Source: Bacillota bacterium (GTDB lineage: Bacteria; Bacillota; Limnochordia; Limnochordales; ZCTH02-B6). Taken from it: 64,000 bases of DNA. The DNA lies in NCBI GenBank assembly GCA_017577945.1, contig PKQS01000008.1, forward strand, positions 62,001 to 126,000, given 5' to 3'. The translations under genes were made by a program, and so were the position numbers. Shown here piece by piece: positions 45,159-55,749 of the stretch (its first letter is position 1; each line of letters starts with the position of its first letter). The notes under the pieces were generated by a model. That model saw only the letters and a program-made list of their open reading frames with translations. It ran no database searches and had not been told where the DNA came from.

Positions 45159-46529
45159 CTACGCCGTCCCTTGGGCCGCCTCGTCGATGACAGCCAGCAA
45201 CTCTGCCGTCTTGCGCGCCAGAAGCTCCCGGTCCCCGCGCGTCTCGACGTTGAGGCGCAGCAGCGGCTCAGTGTTGGACTTGCGCGCGTTGAAGCGCCAG
45301 TCGTCGAACGCCACGCTCAAGCCGTCAATCTTGTCCACCCGGCCGCCCGGCCCGTAGCGGGCCTCCAGTCGCGCCAGGGCCGCATCGGGGTCCTTGAGGC
45401 GGCGATTGATTTCCCCGCTGACGGGATACCTCGCCGCCCGCTCGGCGATGATTTCCGACAGCGGTCTTCCCTTCTCCGACAGCAGCTGCGCGACCAGCAG
45501 CCACGGAATCATGCCGCTGTCGCAGTAGCGGAACGCGCGGAAATAATGGTGCGCCGACATCTCACCGCCGTAAACCGCGTCTTCCTGCCGCATCTTCTCC
45601 TTCAGGAACGCGTGCCCCGCTTTCCACATCACCGGCCGGCCGCCCATTTCCCGCACGATCTCCTCGGTGTTCCAGATGAGCCGCGGGTCGTAGACGATGG
45701 CCGCACCCGGATGCTTCCTCAGCACCGCCTCGGCCAGCAGGCCTACGATGTAATAGCCTTCAATGAACTGGCCCTTCTCGTCGAAGAAAAAGCAGCGGTC
45801 GAAGTCGCCGTCCCAGGCGACGCCGAAGTCCGCACCCGTCTCCCGTACAAGGCTCGCGGTTGCCTCGCGGTTTTCCACCAGCATGGGGTTGGGAACGCCG
45901 TTGGGAAACGTGCCGTCCGGTTCGGCATACTTGGCGATAATCTTAAAGGGCAGGTGCTTCTGCAGCCGCTCGATCACGGGCCCCGCGCAGCCGTTGCCGG
46001 GGTTGGCCGCGATGGTGAACGGCTTCAGCTTGGCCACGTCCACGTAGCTCAGCAAGTGCTGCACGTAATCATCCAGCGTGTCCACGCGCGTGATCGTGCC
46101 TTTGCGGGCGGCCGGCGGCGGGTAGTCCCTGAGGCGCGCCAGGCGCTCGATGTCCATAAGGCCCGTGTCACCGCTGATGGGCCGCGCCTCCTCCCGCACG
46201 AACTTCATGCCGTTGTATTCGGGCGGGTTGTGGCTGGCCGTCACCATGATGCCGCCGTCCAGGCCCATGTGAAACGTGGCGAAGTAGACCTGCTCGGTGC
46301 CGCAGACACCGATGTCCACCACGTCCACGCCCGCGTCGGTCAGCCCCTCCATCAGCGCGGCGGCCAGTGCTGCGCCTGAAGGGCGCACGTCGCGGCCGAC
46401 GCACACGCGCCGCGGCTTCAGAAACGCCGCGTAGGCCCGGCCGATACGGTACGCCAAGTCCTCGTTAAGCTCGTCCGGCACTACGCCCCGCACGTCGTAC
46501 GCCTTGAAACACGCCAAACGCTCGCTCAT
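45159..46529 (-). CDS. Phosphomannomutase/phosphoglucomutase
   Basis: This 456-residue alpha-D-phosphohexomutase interconverts hexose 1- and 6-phosphates. The catalytic phosphoserine loop is TASHNP at 98-103, the metal loop DGDFDR, and the sugar loop GEMSAHHYF, all intact. Sequence is like CpsG/ManB of Gram-negatives (phosphomannomutase), with dual specificity possible. It would feed nucleotide-sugar synthesis, and so complements ugd at 3598. The ATG follows AGGCAGGC. It is upstream of nothing on its strand except a GNAT gene 21 bp away. Confidence 0.92.
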   Translation of the reverse strand: MSERLACFKAYDVRGVVPDELNEDLAYRIGRAYAAFLKPRRVCVGRDVRPSGAALAAALMEGLTDAGVDVVDIGVCGTEQVYFATFHMGLDGGIMVTASHNPPEYNGMKFVREEARPISGDTGLMDIERLARLRDYPPPAARKGTITRVDTLDDYVQHLLSYVDVAKLKPFTIAANPGNGCAGPVIERLQKHLPFKIIAKYAEPDGTFPNGVPNPMLVENREATASLVRETGADFGVAWDGDFDRCFFFDEKGQFIEGYYIVGLLAEAVLRKHPGAAIVYDPRLIWNTEEIVREMGGRPVMWKAGHAFLKEKMRQEDAVYGGEMSAHHYFRAFRYCDSGMIPWLLVAQLLSEKGRPLSEIIAERAARYPVSGEINRRLKDPDAALARLEARYGPGGRVDKIDGLSVAFDDWRFNARKSNTEPLLRLNVETRGDRELLARKTAELLAVIDEAAQGTA

Positions 46530-46550
46530 GCCTGCCTGGGCTCCACCTCT

Positions 46551-47090
46551 CTATTGTTGGTTCGGCGGTGAAAAGCGCTCCGCGTCCAGCTCCATGGTCA
46601 GCTCATCGACGCCTTCGAAAATATCGAACGGCGCCCGGTCCACGACGCAAAAGCCGAGCTGCTCCAGCACGCGCACGCCGACCTCGTCGCTGTCGGCGAT
46701 TTGAATACGCAGCCGGCGCAGGCCGCGCTGGCCGAACGCGTAGCGGAGGAACGTCACGTAGACGTCTCTCCGAAACGCTTCGCCGAAGAGCTCCCGCTCG
46801 CCGATGAGGACCGAGAACCAAGCTTCTCCCTGGACTTCGTCGATGCTGTGGAAGTCTATGTCGCCCACGTAGCGCCCGTCTGCGGTCTCGATGGCCCACT
46901 GCTCGCTGGGCGGCCCCTGCGACACCAGGTAAAACCACATCTCCAGGTCCTCCAGCGTATTTTGGTCCGCGGGGACGCCCACCCACAGCCTTTGCACTTC
47001 CGGGTCGTTGACCATCTCCAGCCGGCGGGGCAAGTCCTCGCGGCGCAGCGGCCGCAGCCGGATGTTTTCCCCGCGCAGCACGCGCTCCAT
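46551..47090 (-). CDS. GNAT acetyltransferase (RimJ/RimL-like)
   Basis: This 179-residue protein has the full RimJ/RimL profile: LRGENIRLRPLRREDLPRRLEMVNDPEV at the N-terminus, GDIDFHSIDEVQGEAWFSVLIGE, the acetyl-CoA region LFGEAFRRDVYVTFLRYAFG and VRVLEQLGFCVVD. Family members acetylate ribosomal proteins, polyamines or antibiotics; the substrate is unknown. The ATG follows AAGGGAG by 10 nt. It is 21 bp upstream of the phosphomutase and may share its transcript. Confidence 0.85.
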   Translation of the reverse strand: MERVLRGENIRLRPLRREDLPRRLEMVNDPEVQRLWVGVPADQNTLEDLEMWFYLVSQGPPSEQWAIETADGRYVGDIDFHSIDEVQGEAWFSVLIGERELFGEAFRRDVYVTFLRYAFGQRGLRRLRIQIADSDEVGVRVLEQLGFCVVDRAPFDIFEGVDELTMELDAERFSPPNQQ

Positions 47091-47243
47091 GCCGTGCGCA
47101 CTCCCTTCGCGTCAACGGCGCCGTGGTCGCGGCCCGGCTCAACGTGGAGGATAATCGGCAGCCGAACCGTCCATACTGTTCCCGAAGACAGGGTGGTTTA
47201 CCTTCTTCCGGCGCCGGCGGTCGTTCCCTGGGCGCCGCGGAAA

Positions 47244-47272
47244 TTGACAAGCGGCCCGGGACGTGGTACAAT
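47244..47272 (+). promoter_or_regulatory. SigA-type promoter of tRNA-Ser(GCT)
   Basis: TTGACA and TACAAT with a 17-nt spacer; initiation near 47279 is 11 nt before the tRNA. This is the best consensus promoter in the window. Confidence 0.85.
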
Positions 47273-47289
47273 GGGAGCGCACCTGCCGC

Positions 47290-47384
47290 GGAGGAGTACT
47301 CAAGCGGCCTACGAGGGCGGTTTGCTAAACCGTAGCGGGGCAATTAAAGCCCTGCCGAGGGTTCGAATCCCTCCTCCTCCGCCA
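47290..47384 (+). tRNA. tRNA-Ser (GCT)
   Basis: Cloverleaf with acceptor GGAGGAG/CTCCTCC, discriminator G and encoded CCA; anticodon GCT at 47324-47326; long variable arm typical of serine tRNAs; T-loop GTTCGAATC. Reads AGC/AGT codons. Confidence 0.97.
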
Positions 47385-47392
47385 GAACGCCG

Positions 47393-47424
47393 GGCCGACG
47401 CTTCCTGCAAGCGTCGGCCTTTTC
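47393..47424 (+). terminator. Rho-independent terminator after tRNA-Ser(GCT)
   Basis: A perfect 11-bp stem (47393-47403 with 47409-47419), 5-nt loop, then TTTTCG. It ends the tRNA transcript. Confidence 0.85.
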
Positions 47425-47626
47425 GTACCGTCAAGCCTCACACGCCGCAGCCGGCACATCCGGTTCGGACCGTGCGAGCGCAAGGTTGCACGCACGCCGC
47501 GGAAGCGGGACAAATGTGGGACAACCTGTCGATCGGTCCTTTGGGACAACCTTTCGAGCGGTCCCTGGGCCGATGGACTGATGCGCATACGCAGGTGGGG
47601 GACAAGTTCGTCGGAGGTGGACCGCA

Positions 47627-47953
47627 GTGGTGGCGGAACCGGATTGGGCCGTGCTGGGCGGGCAGCTCGCGCTGGGTACTCTCCTCGGCATCGCCGTCGG
47701 CTACACGGTCAAGAAGGCGCTGAAGCTCGCGCTGATCGTCGCCGGCGTCGTCCTGCTGGGCGGCCTGGCCCTGCAGCACTTCCACATCATCACCATCAAC
47801 TGGGACGTCATCGAGGCGCTGTACGTGCAAACGGTGGAGCAGTCCGGAGGACTGCTGGCAATGGCCACCGGCTGGGCGCAGTCGCTCGCCGCGCTCATTC
47901 CCGTGGCCGGCAGCTTCCTGGTCGGCTTTCTCATCGGCTTGCGGCTCGGGTGA
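47627..47953 (+). CDS. FUN14-family small membrane protein
   Basis: This 108-residue protein has the FUN14 layout: a Gly-rich first helix pair (GTLLGIAVGYTVKKALKLALIVAGVVLLGG) and a final Gly-rich helix (AGSFLVGFLIGLRLG). FUN14 proteins in bacteria have no defined role. The GTG at 47627 has GGAGGTGG upstream. It lies between the two tRNA-Ser genes on the same strand, with separate promoters for the tRNAs. Confidence 0.8.
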   Translation: MVAEPDWAVLGGQLALGTLLGIAVGYTVKKALKLALIVAGVVLLGGLALQHFHIITINWDVIEALYVQTVEQSGGLLAMATGWAQSLAALIPVAGSFLVGFLIGLRLG

Positions 47954-47987
47954 GGCGGAACCGGAGCTGCGCATCGGCCGCGGCGTA

Positions 47988-48017
47988 TGGACAGTGCGCG
48001 TATGCGTGCGCTAAGAT
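47988..48017 (+). promoter_or_regulatory. Promoter of tRNA-Ser(TGA)
   Basis: TGGACA (47988-47993) and TAAGAT (48012-48017) with an 18-nt spacer; initiation near 48024 is 14 nt before the tRNA. Confidence 0.6.
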
Positions 48018-48037
48018 AGCAGTGCGCGCATGGCCGC

Positions 48038-48127
48038 GGAAGGGTAGCCAAGCGGCCGACGGCAGCGGTCTTGAAAACCGCCGGGAGCTCACGCTCCTCG
48101 TGGGTTCGAATCCCACCCCTTCCGCCA
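48038..48127 (+). tRNA. tRNA-Ser (TGA)
   Basis: Acceptor GGAAGGG/CCCTTCC, discriminator G, encoded CCA; anticodon TGA at 48072-48074; extended variable arm GGGAGCTCACGCTCCT; T-loop GTTCGAATC. Reads UCN codons, mainly UCA and UCG. Confidence 0.97.
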
Positions 48128-48132
48128 AGCCA

Positions 48133-48175
48133 AAAGCCTCGCCGCGGGTCATGGTCCCGGGCGAGGCTTTCGCTT
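48133..48175. terminator. Bidirectional terminator between tRNA-Ser(TGA) and serS
   Basis: A perfect 11-bp stem (48133-48143 with 48160-48170), 16-nt loop; the plus side reads TTTCGCTTT and the minus side TTTTGGCTT. It can end both the tRNA and the convergent serS transcript. Confidence 0.7.
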
Positions 48176-48203
48176 TGCCGGAGCCGGCGTGTCCGGGCGC
48201 CGC

Positions 48204-49562
<1,359 letters not shown>

Positions 49563-50819
49563 TCACAACCCGCCGTACAGCGGGTACTTCTCGCACAGCG
49601 CCCGCACCCGCCTCCGGGCGGACTCCAGCACCGCCTGATCCTCGGGCGCGGACAGCACGTCGTCGATGATCGCGGCGATCTCCTCCATGTCGGCCGCGGT
49701 CATGCCCCGCGTGGTGGCCGCCGGCGTCCCCAACCGCAGGCCGCTAGTCACCGCCGGAGGCTCGGGGTCGTACGGAATAGTGTTTTTGTTGACCGTGATG
49801 CCCACGGCGTCCAGTATTTTCTCCGCGGCCTGACCCGTCAAGCCGCGGGACGACTTGACGTCCACCAGCAGCAAGTGCGTGTCGGTGCCGCCCGAGACGA
49901 TGCGGAAGCCCCGCCGCTGCAGCGCGCTCGCCAGCGTGCGCGCGTTCTCCAGCACCCGCCGCTGGTACTCCTTGAACTCCGGCGTCGACGCCTCCTTGAG
50001 CGCCACCGCCTTGGCGGCGATGATGTGCATGAGCGGCCCGCCCTGGACACCGGGGAACACGGCCCGGTCCAGCGCTTTGGCGTACTGGGCCTTGCAGAAC
50101 ACCATGCCGCCGCGGGGACCGCGGAGCGTCTTGTGGGTCGTGGTCGAGACGAAGTCCGCGTACGGGATCGGGCTCGGATGCAGCCCGGCGGCCACGAGCC
50201 CCGCGATGTGCGCCATGTCGACGAACAGCAGCGCCCCCACCGCGTCACAAATTTCCCTAAGGCGCGCAAAGTCGATGATGCGCGGGTAGGCGCTGGCGCC
50301 AGCCACGATCATTTTCGGCCGGACCTGCTCCGCCTGCTTGTACAGCGCGTCGTAGTCGATCTGCTCCGTCTCCGGATCGACGCCGTAATGCTCGAAGCGG
50401 AACCAGCTGCCCGACAGGTTGACCGGGTGCCCGTGCGTCAGATGGCCGCCGTGGGACAGCTGCATGCCCATCACCTTGTCGCCGGGCTGCAGCGCCGCAA
50501 AGTACACGGCCTGGTTGGCCTGCGAGCCCGAGTGCGGCTGCACGTTGACATGCTCGGCGTTGAACAGCGCCTTCGCCCGCTCGATGGCCAGCCGCTCCAC
50601 CACGTCTACGTACTGGCAGCCGCCGTAGTAGCGGCGCCCGGGATACCCTTCCGCGTACTTGTTGGTCAGCACCGACCCCGCCGCGGCCAGCACCGCTTCG
50701 CTCACGAAGTTTTCCGAGGCGATGAGCTCGATGTGCGTGTTTTGCCGCCGCCGCTCGGCCTCGATGGCTGCGGCCACGTCCGGATCCACCCTTTGCAGCG
50801 TCTCCAGCGCGCTTTGCAT
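49563..50819 (-). CDS. glyA: Serine hydroxymethyltransferase
   Basis: This 418-residue PLP enzyme interconverts serine and glycine with tetrahydrofolate. The PLP lysine lies in [13 protein letters not shown], and [28 protein letters not shown] and [19 protein letters not shown] are standard. The ATG at 50819 follows GGAGGGAGCGAGG; the open frame upstream to 50888 contains non-family residues. It lies 69 bp upstream of serS on the same strand and so may be co-transcribed with it. Confidence 0.97.
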   Translation of the reverse strand: MQSALETLQRVDPDVAAAIEAERRRQNTHIELIASENFVSEAVLAAAGSVLTNKYAEGYPGRRYYGGCQYVDVVERLAIERAKALFNAEHVNVQPHSGSQANQAVYFAALQPGDKVMGMQLSHGGHLTHGHPVNLSGSWFRFEHYGVDPETEQIDYDALYKQAEQVRPKMIVAGASAYPRIIDFARLREICDAVGALLFVDMAHIAGLVAAGLHPSPIPYADFVSTTTHKTLRGPRGGMVFCKAQYAKALDRAVFPGVQGGPLMHIIAAKAVALKEASTPEFKEYQRRVLENARTLASALQRRGFRIVSGGTDTHLLLVDVKSSRGLTGQAAEKILDAVGITVNKNTIPYDPEPPAVTSGLRLGTPAATTRGMTAADMEEIAAIIDDVLSAPEDQAVLESARRRVRALCEKYPLYGGL

Positions 50820-50875
50820 GGTCCTCGCTCCCTCCGTAAAGCTGAGCGGCCGGCGGCCGCGGCCGGCGACGCGAA

Positions 50876-50900
50876 CAAGGGGGCGCACGACGCCCCCTTG
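50876..50900 (-). terminator. GC-rich terminator-like hairpin after trpB2
   Basis: A perfect 10-bp stem (50891-50900 with 50876-50885) and 5-nt loop lies 30 bp past the trpB2 stop, followed only by TTCGCG on minus. It is a weak terminator candidate. Confidence 0.5.
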
Positions 50901-50929
50901 CCGTGCCGACGCCTCCGACCAACGCCGGA

Positions 50930-52285
50930 TCAGTTGACCGCGGGCAGCTGAGCCAGCGCCGCGTCGATAGCCTCCTGCGGAAGCTCGTGGTCCTGCAGCA
51001 CGCCGGCCAAGTACGCGTCGTACGCGCTCAAGTCGAAGTGCCCGTGGCCGCTGAGGCCGAAGAGAATCGTGCGCTCGCGGCCTTCCTCTTTCGCCCGCAG
51101 CGCCTCGTCGACGGCCGCGCGGACGGCGTGCGCCGATTCGGGCGCAGGCAAGATCCCTTCCGTGCGGGCGAACAGCACCGCCGCCTCGAAGACGGAGCGC
51201 TGCGGCACCGCCCGGGCTTCAATCAGGCCTTGCTCGTACAAGTGCGCCACCAGCGGCGCCGCGCCGTGGTAGCGCAGGCCGCCCGCGTGGATGCTGGGCG
51301 GAACGAAGCGGTGCCCCAAGGTGTACATGTACAGCAGGGGCGTCATGCCGGCGGTGTCGCCGTAGTCGTACGCCGCGTGGCCCCGCGTCAGCGACGGCGA
51401 CGCGGTGGGCTCCACCGCCACGGCCCGCACGTCACGGCCCGCAAACTTGTCCGCCAAGAACGGAAACGCCAGCCCGCCGAAATTGCTGCCACCGCCGTGA
51501 CAGGCGATGACGACGTCCGGGTAGTCGCCCACCAGCTCCAGTTGCTTCTTCGCTTCCAGGCCGATGACCGTCTGGTGCAGCAAGACGTGGTTCAGCACGC
51601 TGCCCAGCGCGTACTTCGTGTCCGCGTGGCTGGCCGCGTCTTCCACCGCCTCGCTGATCGCGATGCCCAGGCTCCCCGGCGAGTCGGGGTCCTGCTCCAG
51701 AATGGCCCGGCCCGCGTGCGTGCGGGGGCTAGGGCTCGGGATGACCTCCGCGCCCCACACCTGCATGAGCGAGCGGCGATACGGCTTCTGCTCGTAGCTG
51801 ATTTTCACCATGTAAACGGTGCACTCGAGGCCGAACAGCCGGCACGCCAGGCTCAGCGCGCTGCCCCACTGGCCCGCGCCCGTCTCCGTGGCCAGCCGGC
51901 GCACGCCTTCCTTCTTGTTGTAATAGGCCTGCACGACGGCGGTGTTGGGCTTATGACTGCCCGCCGGACTCACGCCTTCGTACTTGTAGTAAATCTTGGC
52001 CGGAGTTCCCAGCGCCTGCTCCAGGCGGCGCGCCCGGTAGAGCGGCGTCGGCCGCCACAAGCGATACACGTCGATGATCTCTTCCGGAATGTCGATCCAG
52101 CGCTGCGCGCTCATCTCTTGCTCGATGAGAGCCATAGGAAACAGCGGCGCCAGATCTTCGGGACGAACCGGCTGCTTGGTGACCGGGTGCAGCGGGGGCC
52201 GCAGGGGGGTGCTCAAATCGGCCGCGATGTTGTACCACTGCCGAGGAATGTCCCGCTCCGGCAACACAATCTTCGTCTCGCTCAA
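50930..52285 (-). CDS. TrpB2-type tryptophan synthase beta-like protein
   Basis: This 451-residue PLP enzyme belongs to the TrpB2 group, not the canonical TrpB1. The PLP lysine is in [18 protein letters not shown], the phosphate loop is HGGGSNFGG, and the TrpB2 N-terminus [12 protein letters not shown] and long C-terminus are present. TrpB2 proteins usually make tryptophan from indole and serine (or O-phosphoserine) without TrpA. No trpA is nearby. The TTG at 52285 has AGAGGAG upstream. Being next to serine genes it may use serine from glyA. Confidence 0.92.
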   Translation of the reverse strand: MSETKIVLPERDIPRQWYNIAADLSTPLRPPLHPVTKQPVRPEDLAPLFPMALIEQEMSAQRWIDIPEEIIDVYRLWRPTPLYRARRLEQALGTPAKIYYKYEGVSPAGSHKPNTAVVQAYYNKKEGVRRLATETGAGQWGSALSLACRLFGLECTVYMVKISYEQKPYRRSLMQVWGAEVIPSPSPRTHAGRAILEQDPDSPGSLGIAISEAVEDAASHADTKYALGSVLNHVLLHQTVIGLEAKKQLELVGDYPDVVIACHGGGSNFGGLAFPFLADKFAGRDVRAVAVEPTASPSLTRGHAAYDYGDTAGMTPLLYMYTLGHRFVPPSIHAGGLRYHGAAPLVAHLYEQGLIEARAVPQRSVFEAAVLFARTEGILPAPESAHAVRAAVDEALRAKEEGRERTILFGLSGHGHFDLSAYDAYLAGVLQDHELPQEAIDAALAQLPAVN

Positions 52286-52370
52286 CTCAGCTCAGCTCCT
52301 CTCGGCTCGGAATATGTGCCTATATTCGCTGCGGCCCTCGCCACTCCTTTCGCCGCCTGCTTCTCGGCGC

Positions 52371-52781
52371 CTATGGCTGACCCGGAACCCAGAGCTTGCC
52401 GCGCGCCGGCGGCGGGTTGTCGTCGCCGCGCCTGGTCGAGTCTTCGCCGGCCAGCCCCAGCTCCCGGGCGATGGCCTCGTTCACCTCGGCGATAAGCTCC
52501 GCCATCGCCTGCTCCGCGCGCAGCACGGCGGAGACGTACGGGTTGTAGGCCACCAGTTCCGCAGTGCGCTGCCAGCGCTCTTCGTCCTCGGGCCCGATGG
52601 CTTCGCCCGCCTGGATCTTGCGCATGAGCTCCAGCTGCGCCTCGTGCAAGTTGCGCAGCATCACCTGTGCCGCGTAATGCTGGCGCAGCTCGTCCCTAGC
52701 TTTCACCCACTCCCTGTACGCTTCGGTTCGCTTGATGGCTTCGGCCAGCTCTTTCGCCCTGGCCTCCACGGTTTGATCCAC
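52371..52781 (-). CDS. YlbF/YmcA (Ric) family protein
   Basis: This 136-residue helical protein belongs to the YlbF/YmcA family, which in Bacillus acts with RNase Y in maturation of mRNA and in competence, biofilm and sporulation control. The body is KELAEAIKRTEAYREWVKAR, then HEAQLELMRKIQAGEAIGPEDEERWQ and a final helix to about 110, followed by a disordered Pro/Arg-rich tail. GTG at 52781 has AGGAGG 8 nt upstream. An AT-rich tandem of TTGTATAAG units lies just before it. Confidence 0.82.
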   Translation of the reverse strand: MDQTVEARAKELAEAIKRTEAYREWVKARDELRQHYAAQVMLRNLHEAQLELMRKIQAGEAIGPEDEERWQRTAELVAYNPYVSAVLRAEQAMAELIAEVNEAIARELGLAGEDSTRRGDDNPPPARGKLWVPGQP

Positions 52782-52940
52782 GGAGTCCGCCTCCTACGTC
52801 GCCTTCGCGTTGTATAAGTTGTATAAAATATACTCCTTTGCCGCGCCGACCTCTCCCCGTCAGGGTACACATTCCAGAGGAACGGGCGCGACGCGCCGAG
52901 AATCGATTCGCGCATGACAGCCGGAAAGGCGGAACGAGCC

Positions 52941-53135
52941 ATGGTGGAAGTGCTCGTACTGGGGCCCGAGTGGGGCCTGTGCTATCTGGACGGCAAAATC
53001 TACGAGGTGCGGCTCATCCTGGACGACCCGTTCGCCCAGCGCGTGCAGCGGCTGCTGGCGGAACACGCCGGCACTTGCTTTATGGAACTGGCGCTGGACG
53101 ACTCCGGCAAAGGCCGCGTCGTGGCGCTGCGCTAA
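52941..53135 (+). CDS. Small protein of unknown function
   Basis: I do not recognise this 64-residue protein. It reads as one beta-alpha-beta unit: VEVLVLGPEWGLCYLDGKIYEVRLIL, a helix DDPFAQRVQRLLAEHA and CFMELALDDSGKGRVVAL. The ATG at 52941 has AAAGGCGG 8 nt upstream; an ATG at 52914 has none. It is divergent from ylbF and monocistronic. Confidence 0.6.
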   Translation: MVEVLVLGPEWGLCYLDGKIYEVRLILDDPFAQRVQRLLAEHAGTCFMELALDDSGKGRVVALR

Positions 53136-53244
53136 AGGCGGCACCTTGGCGACCCGTCCCTCCGCGCATGTCATTTTCCCCATCATCTAGATTTTCCGGC
53201 AAGGAACTTCGTGCCGTGCGCAGAAGCTAACGCAGTGCACGATT

Positions 53245-53286
53245 GCTAACTTTTTGTCGCAAAGAGCTAGGTTCTTGTCGCAAGGA
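53245..53286 (+). repeat. Tandem 21-bp direct repeat upstream of glutamate dehydrogenase
   Basis: Two adjacent units of 21 bp (53245-53265 and 53266-53286) match at 17 positions and share GCTA and TTGTCGCAA. Another GCTAAC lies 19 bp upstream at 53226. A two-helical-turn period suits a regulator binding site. The rest of 53136-53485 shows no gene. Confidence 0.5.
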
Positions 53287-53485
53287 GGCGCCGCACACGT
53301 CGAACGACGTCGCAGCGGGCCTTCGCCGCCCCTCTCCTTGCTGACTGTGGCCTTCGTCTTCGCCGGTTCCGGCGGCCGCGGCTGTCCCGGGGGCGTGCAA
53401 GGCGGCAACGCGCCGCCGCCGGAAGCGCTTGCAAGCGCGAAGGAACGAGAACAACAACGTCGAATCGGAGGCGCAGGGATCGGCG

Positions 53486-54895
53486 ATGGCATCCACGTTC
53501 CTGCAGTCGGTCGATCGGATGATTACGCGGGCGACGGCCAAGCTCGACCTCCCCCCGGGTCTGGCCGACTACCTGCGCAGGTGCCAAGTCGTGTACGAGG
53601 TGCGCTTTCCCGTCTGGATCCGGGGCGAGTACCGGACGTTCCGCGGCTGGCGAGCCGTCCACAGCCAGCACTGGCTCCCGACGAAAGGCGGCATCCGCTA
53701 CGCGCCGGACGTGAGCCAGGAGGAAGTGGAAGCGCTGGCGGCGCTCATGTCGTACAAGTGCGCGGTGGTCGACGTGCCCTTCGGCGGGGCGAAAGGCGCG
53801 CTGGAAATCGACCCGCGCCAGTATACGGAGGAGGAGCTGGAGCGCATCACGCGGCGCTTCGCGGCCGAGCTGATCCGCAAGGCGCGCTTGAGCCCAGCCA
53901 TCGATGTGCCCGGACCGGACATGGGCACGGGCCCGCGCGAGATGGGCTGGTTCGTGGACGTGTACAAGACGCTTCACCCCGAAGATCCGAACGCGCTCGG
54001 CATCGTGACGGGCAAGCGGCCCGAGGCCGGCGGCATCGCCGGACGCCACGAAGCGACGGGGCGCGGCCTGCAGTACGCCTTGCGCGAGTTTTTCCGCCAT
54101 CCCGACGATGTGAGGAAAGCGGGGCTGGACGGGGGCATCGAGGGCAAGCGCATCATCGTGCAAGGCTTGGGCAACGTGGGCTATCACGTGGCCAAGTTCC
54201 TGAAAGAGGAAGACGGCGCGAAGATTGTGGCCATCATCGAGCGCGACGGCGCCCTCATCGACGAGAACGGCCTGGACGTGGAGGCGGTCCGGCAGCACTT
54301 CGTCACCCACGGCGGCGTACGAGGGTTCCCCGGCGCGAAGTACGTGGAGGACGGCGCCGCGGTGCTGGAGGCGGACTGCGACGTGCTCATCCCGGCGGCG
54401 CGCGAGGGCCAGATCACGGCGGAAAACGCGCCGCGCATCAAAGCCCGCGTCATCCTCGAGGGCGCCAACGGGCCCACGACGTACGAGGCCGACGAGATCT
54501 TGCGCCGGCGCGGCGTGTTCGTTATTCCGGACTTGTACGCCAACGCGGGCGGCGTTACGGTGTCGTATTTCGAGTGGATCAAGAACTTGTCGCACATCCG
54601 CTTCGGGCGGCTGGAGCGCCGCTGGGAGGAACTGCGCGGGCTGCAGCTGGTGAAGGCGCTGGAGGAGCTGCTCGGGCGGCCCGTGCCGGCCGCGCTGCGG
54701 GACGCGGTGACCCGCTCGGCCGACGAGCTGGACTGGGTCCGCTCCGGCTTGGACGACACGATGCGGACGGCGTACAATGAGATCCGCGAAGTGTTGCTGC
54801 GCCGGCCGGACGCCGAAGACATGCGCACGGCCGCGTACATGCTGGCCATCGAAAAGATCGCGCGCGTCTACCTGGATCACGGCATTTGGCCGTAA
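53486..54895 (+). CDS. gdhA: Glu/Leu/Phe/Val dehydrogenase, glutamate dehydrogenase type
   Basis: This 469-residue NAD(P)-dependent dehydrogenase catabolises or makes glutamate from 2-oxoglutarate and ammonia. The substrate lysine lies in LPTKGGIRYAPD, the catalytic lysine in MSYKCAVVDVPFGGAKG, the acidic residue in VPGPDMGTGPREMGW, and the dinucleotide fold GLGNVGYHVAKFL. The glutamate rather than leucine subtype is likely but not certain. ATG at 53486 has an AGGG site; TTG at 53429 is an alternative. The 21-bp direct repeats upstream may be an operator. The last 40 residues are slightly longer than in Bacillus GudB. Confidence 0.9.
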   Translation: MASTFLQSVDRMITRATAKLDLPPGLADYLRRCQVVYEVRFPVWIRGEYRTFRGWRAVHSQHWLPTKGGIRYAPDVSQEEVEALAALMSYKCAVVDVPFGGAKGALEIDPRQYTEEELERITRRFAAELIRKARLSPAIDVPGPDMGTGPREMGWFVDVYKTLHPEDPNALGIVTGKRPEAGGIAGRHEATGRGLQYALREFFRHPDDVRKAGLDGGIEGKRIIVQGLGNVGYHVAKFLKEEDGAKIVAIIERDGALIDENGLDVEAVRQHFVTHGGVRGFPGAKYVEDGAAVLEADCDVLIPAAREGQITAENAPRIKARVILEGANGPTTYEADEILRRRGVFVIPDLYANAGGVTVSYFEWIKNLSHIRFGRLERRWEELRGLQLVKALEELLGRPVPAALRDAVTRSADELDWVRSGLDDTMRTAYNEIREVLLRRPDAEDMRTAAYMLAIEKIARVYLDHGIWP

Positions 54896-55008
54896 GCGGC
54901 GCCCTTCACGACGGTACGTCAGAACGTTAGAAGCGGCGGCGCGGTTCGCCCGCGCCTGCCGGCGAGCCGACGGCACGTTCGGGAAACAGGGAGGTGAGCA
55001 GGGCAGCC

Positions 55009-55563
55009 GTGTCCACCACGCCGCAAAAGGCCCGGCAAGAGAAGCCTAGTTACCAAACGGCGCTGATTGTCTTGTCGATCGTCATCATCGCGGTCGTCTT
55101 CTTGCTGCTGTACTTGCCGGGCTTCGGGGAAAACGTCGATCTCGGCTTCGACCTCAAGATCTTGCCGATGATGAACGCGATCTTCAACGGCACCGCGTTC
55201 GTGTTCCTCGTGGCGGCCTACGGCGCCATCCGGAAGAAGCGGATTCAGACGCACAAGCGTCTCATGCTGTGCGCCGTGGCGGCCTCGACGCTGTTTCTGA
55301 TTTCGTATGTCATCTACCACTCGCTGGCGCCGTCGACGCCTTACGGCGGCGAAGGCGTGTTGCGCTACGTGTATTACTTCTTCTTGATCACGCACATCGT
55401 GCTGGCGGTAGCCGTCGTGCCGCTGGCGCTGTTTACGCTGTTCTCGGGCTTGCACATGGAAGTGCCGAAACACCGGCGCATCGCCCGCTGGGCGCTGCCG
55501 GTCTGGCTGTACGTCAGCGTTACCGGCATCATTGTCTACCTGCTGATTCGGCCGTATTATTGA
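55009..55563 (+). CDS. DUF420 family membrane protein (CtaM-like)
   Basis: This 184-residue membrane protein has four or five helices and the conserved histidines of DUF420 (YozB/CtaM): TAFVFLVAAYGAIRKKRIQTHKRLM, YVIYHSLAP, FFLITHIVLAV and GLHMEVPKHRRIARW. CtaM-type proteins are needed for haem-copper oxidase function in some Bacillota. The GTG at 55009 has GGAGGTGAG upstream; a GTG at 54994 lies inside that site. No oxidase genes adjoin it. Confidence 0.87.
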   Translation: MSTTPQKARQEKPSYQTALIVLSIVIIAVVFLLLYLPGFGENVDLGFDLKILPMMNAIFNGTAFVFLVAAYGAIRKKRIQTHKRLMLCAVAASTLFLISYVIYHSLAPSTPYGGEGVLRYVYYFFLITHIVLAVAVVPLALFTLFSGLHMEVPKHRRIARWALPVWLYVSVTGIIVYLLIRPYY

Positions 55564-55749
55564 CGGCAGCCGTGCCCCGGCGGTCTGCGCCGCTGGGCGC
55601 GAGCAATTCCGGGTGCCTTACGGCTCCACGCGGCGGGTTGCAGCCCGCCGTTCTTTTTCTCCGCACCCCAGCGGCCCATGAAGTCTCCGCCCCGGCGGCG
55701 CATAAAGCCCTTCCCCCTGCCCCCATACTGTTGGCGGGGGGCTCCGCTC

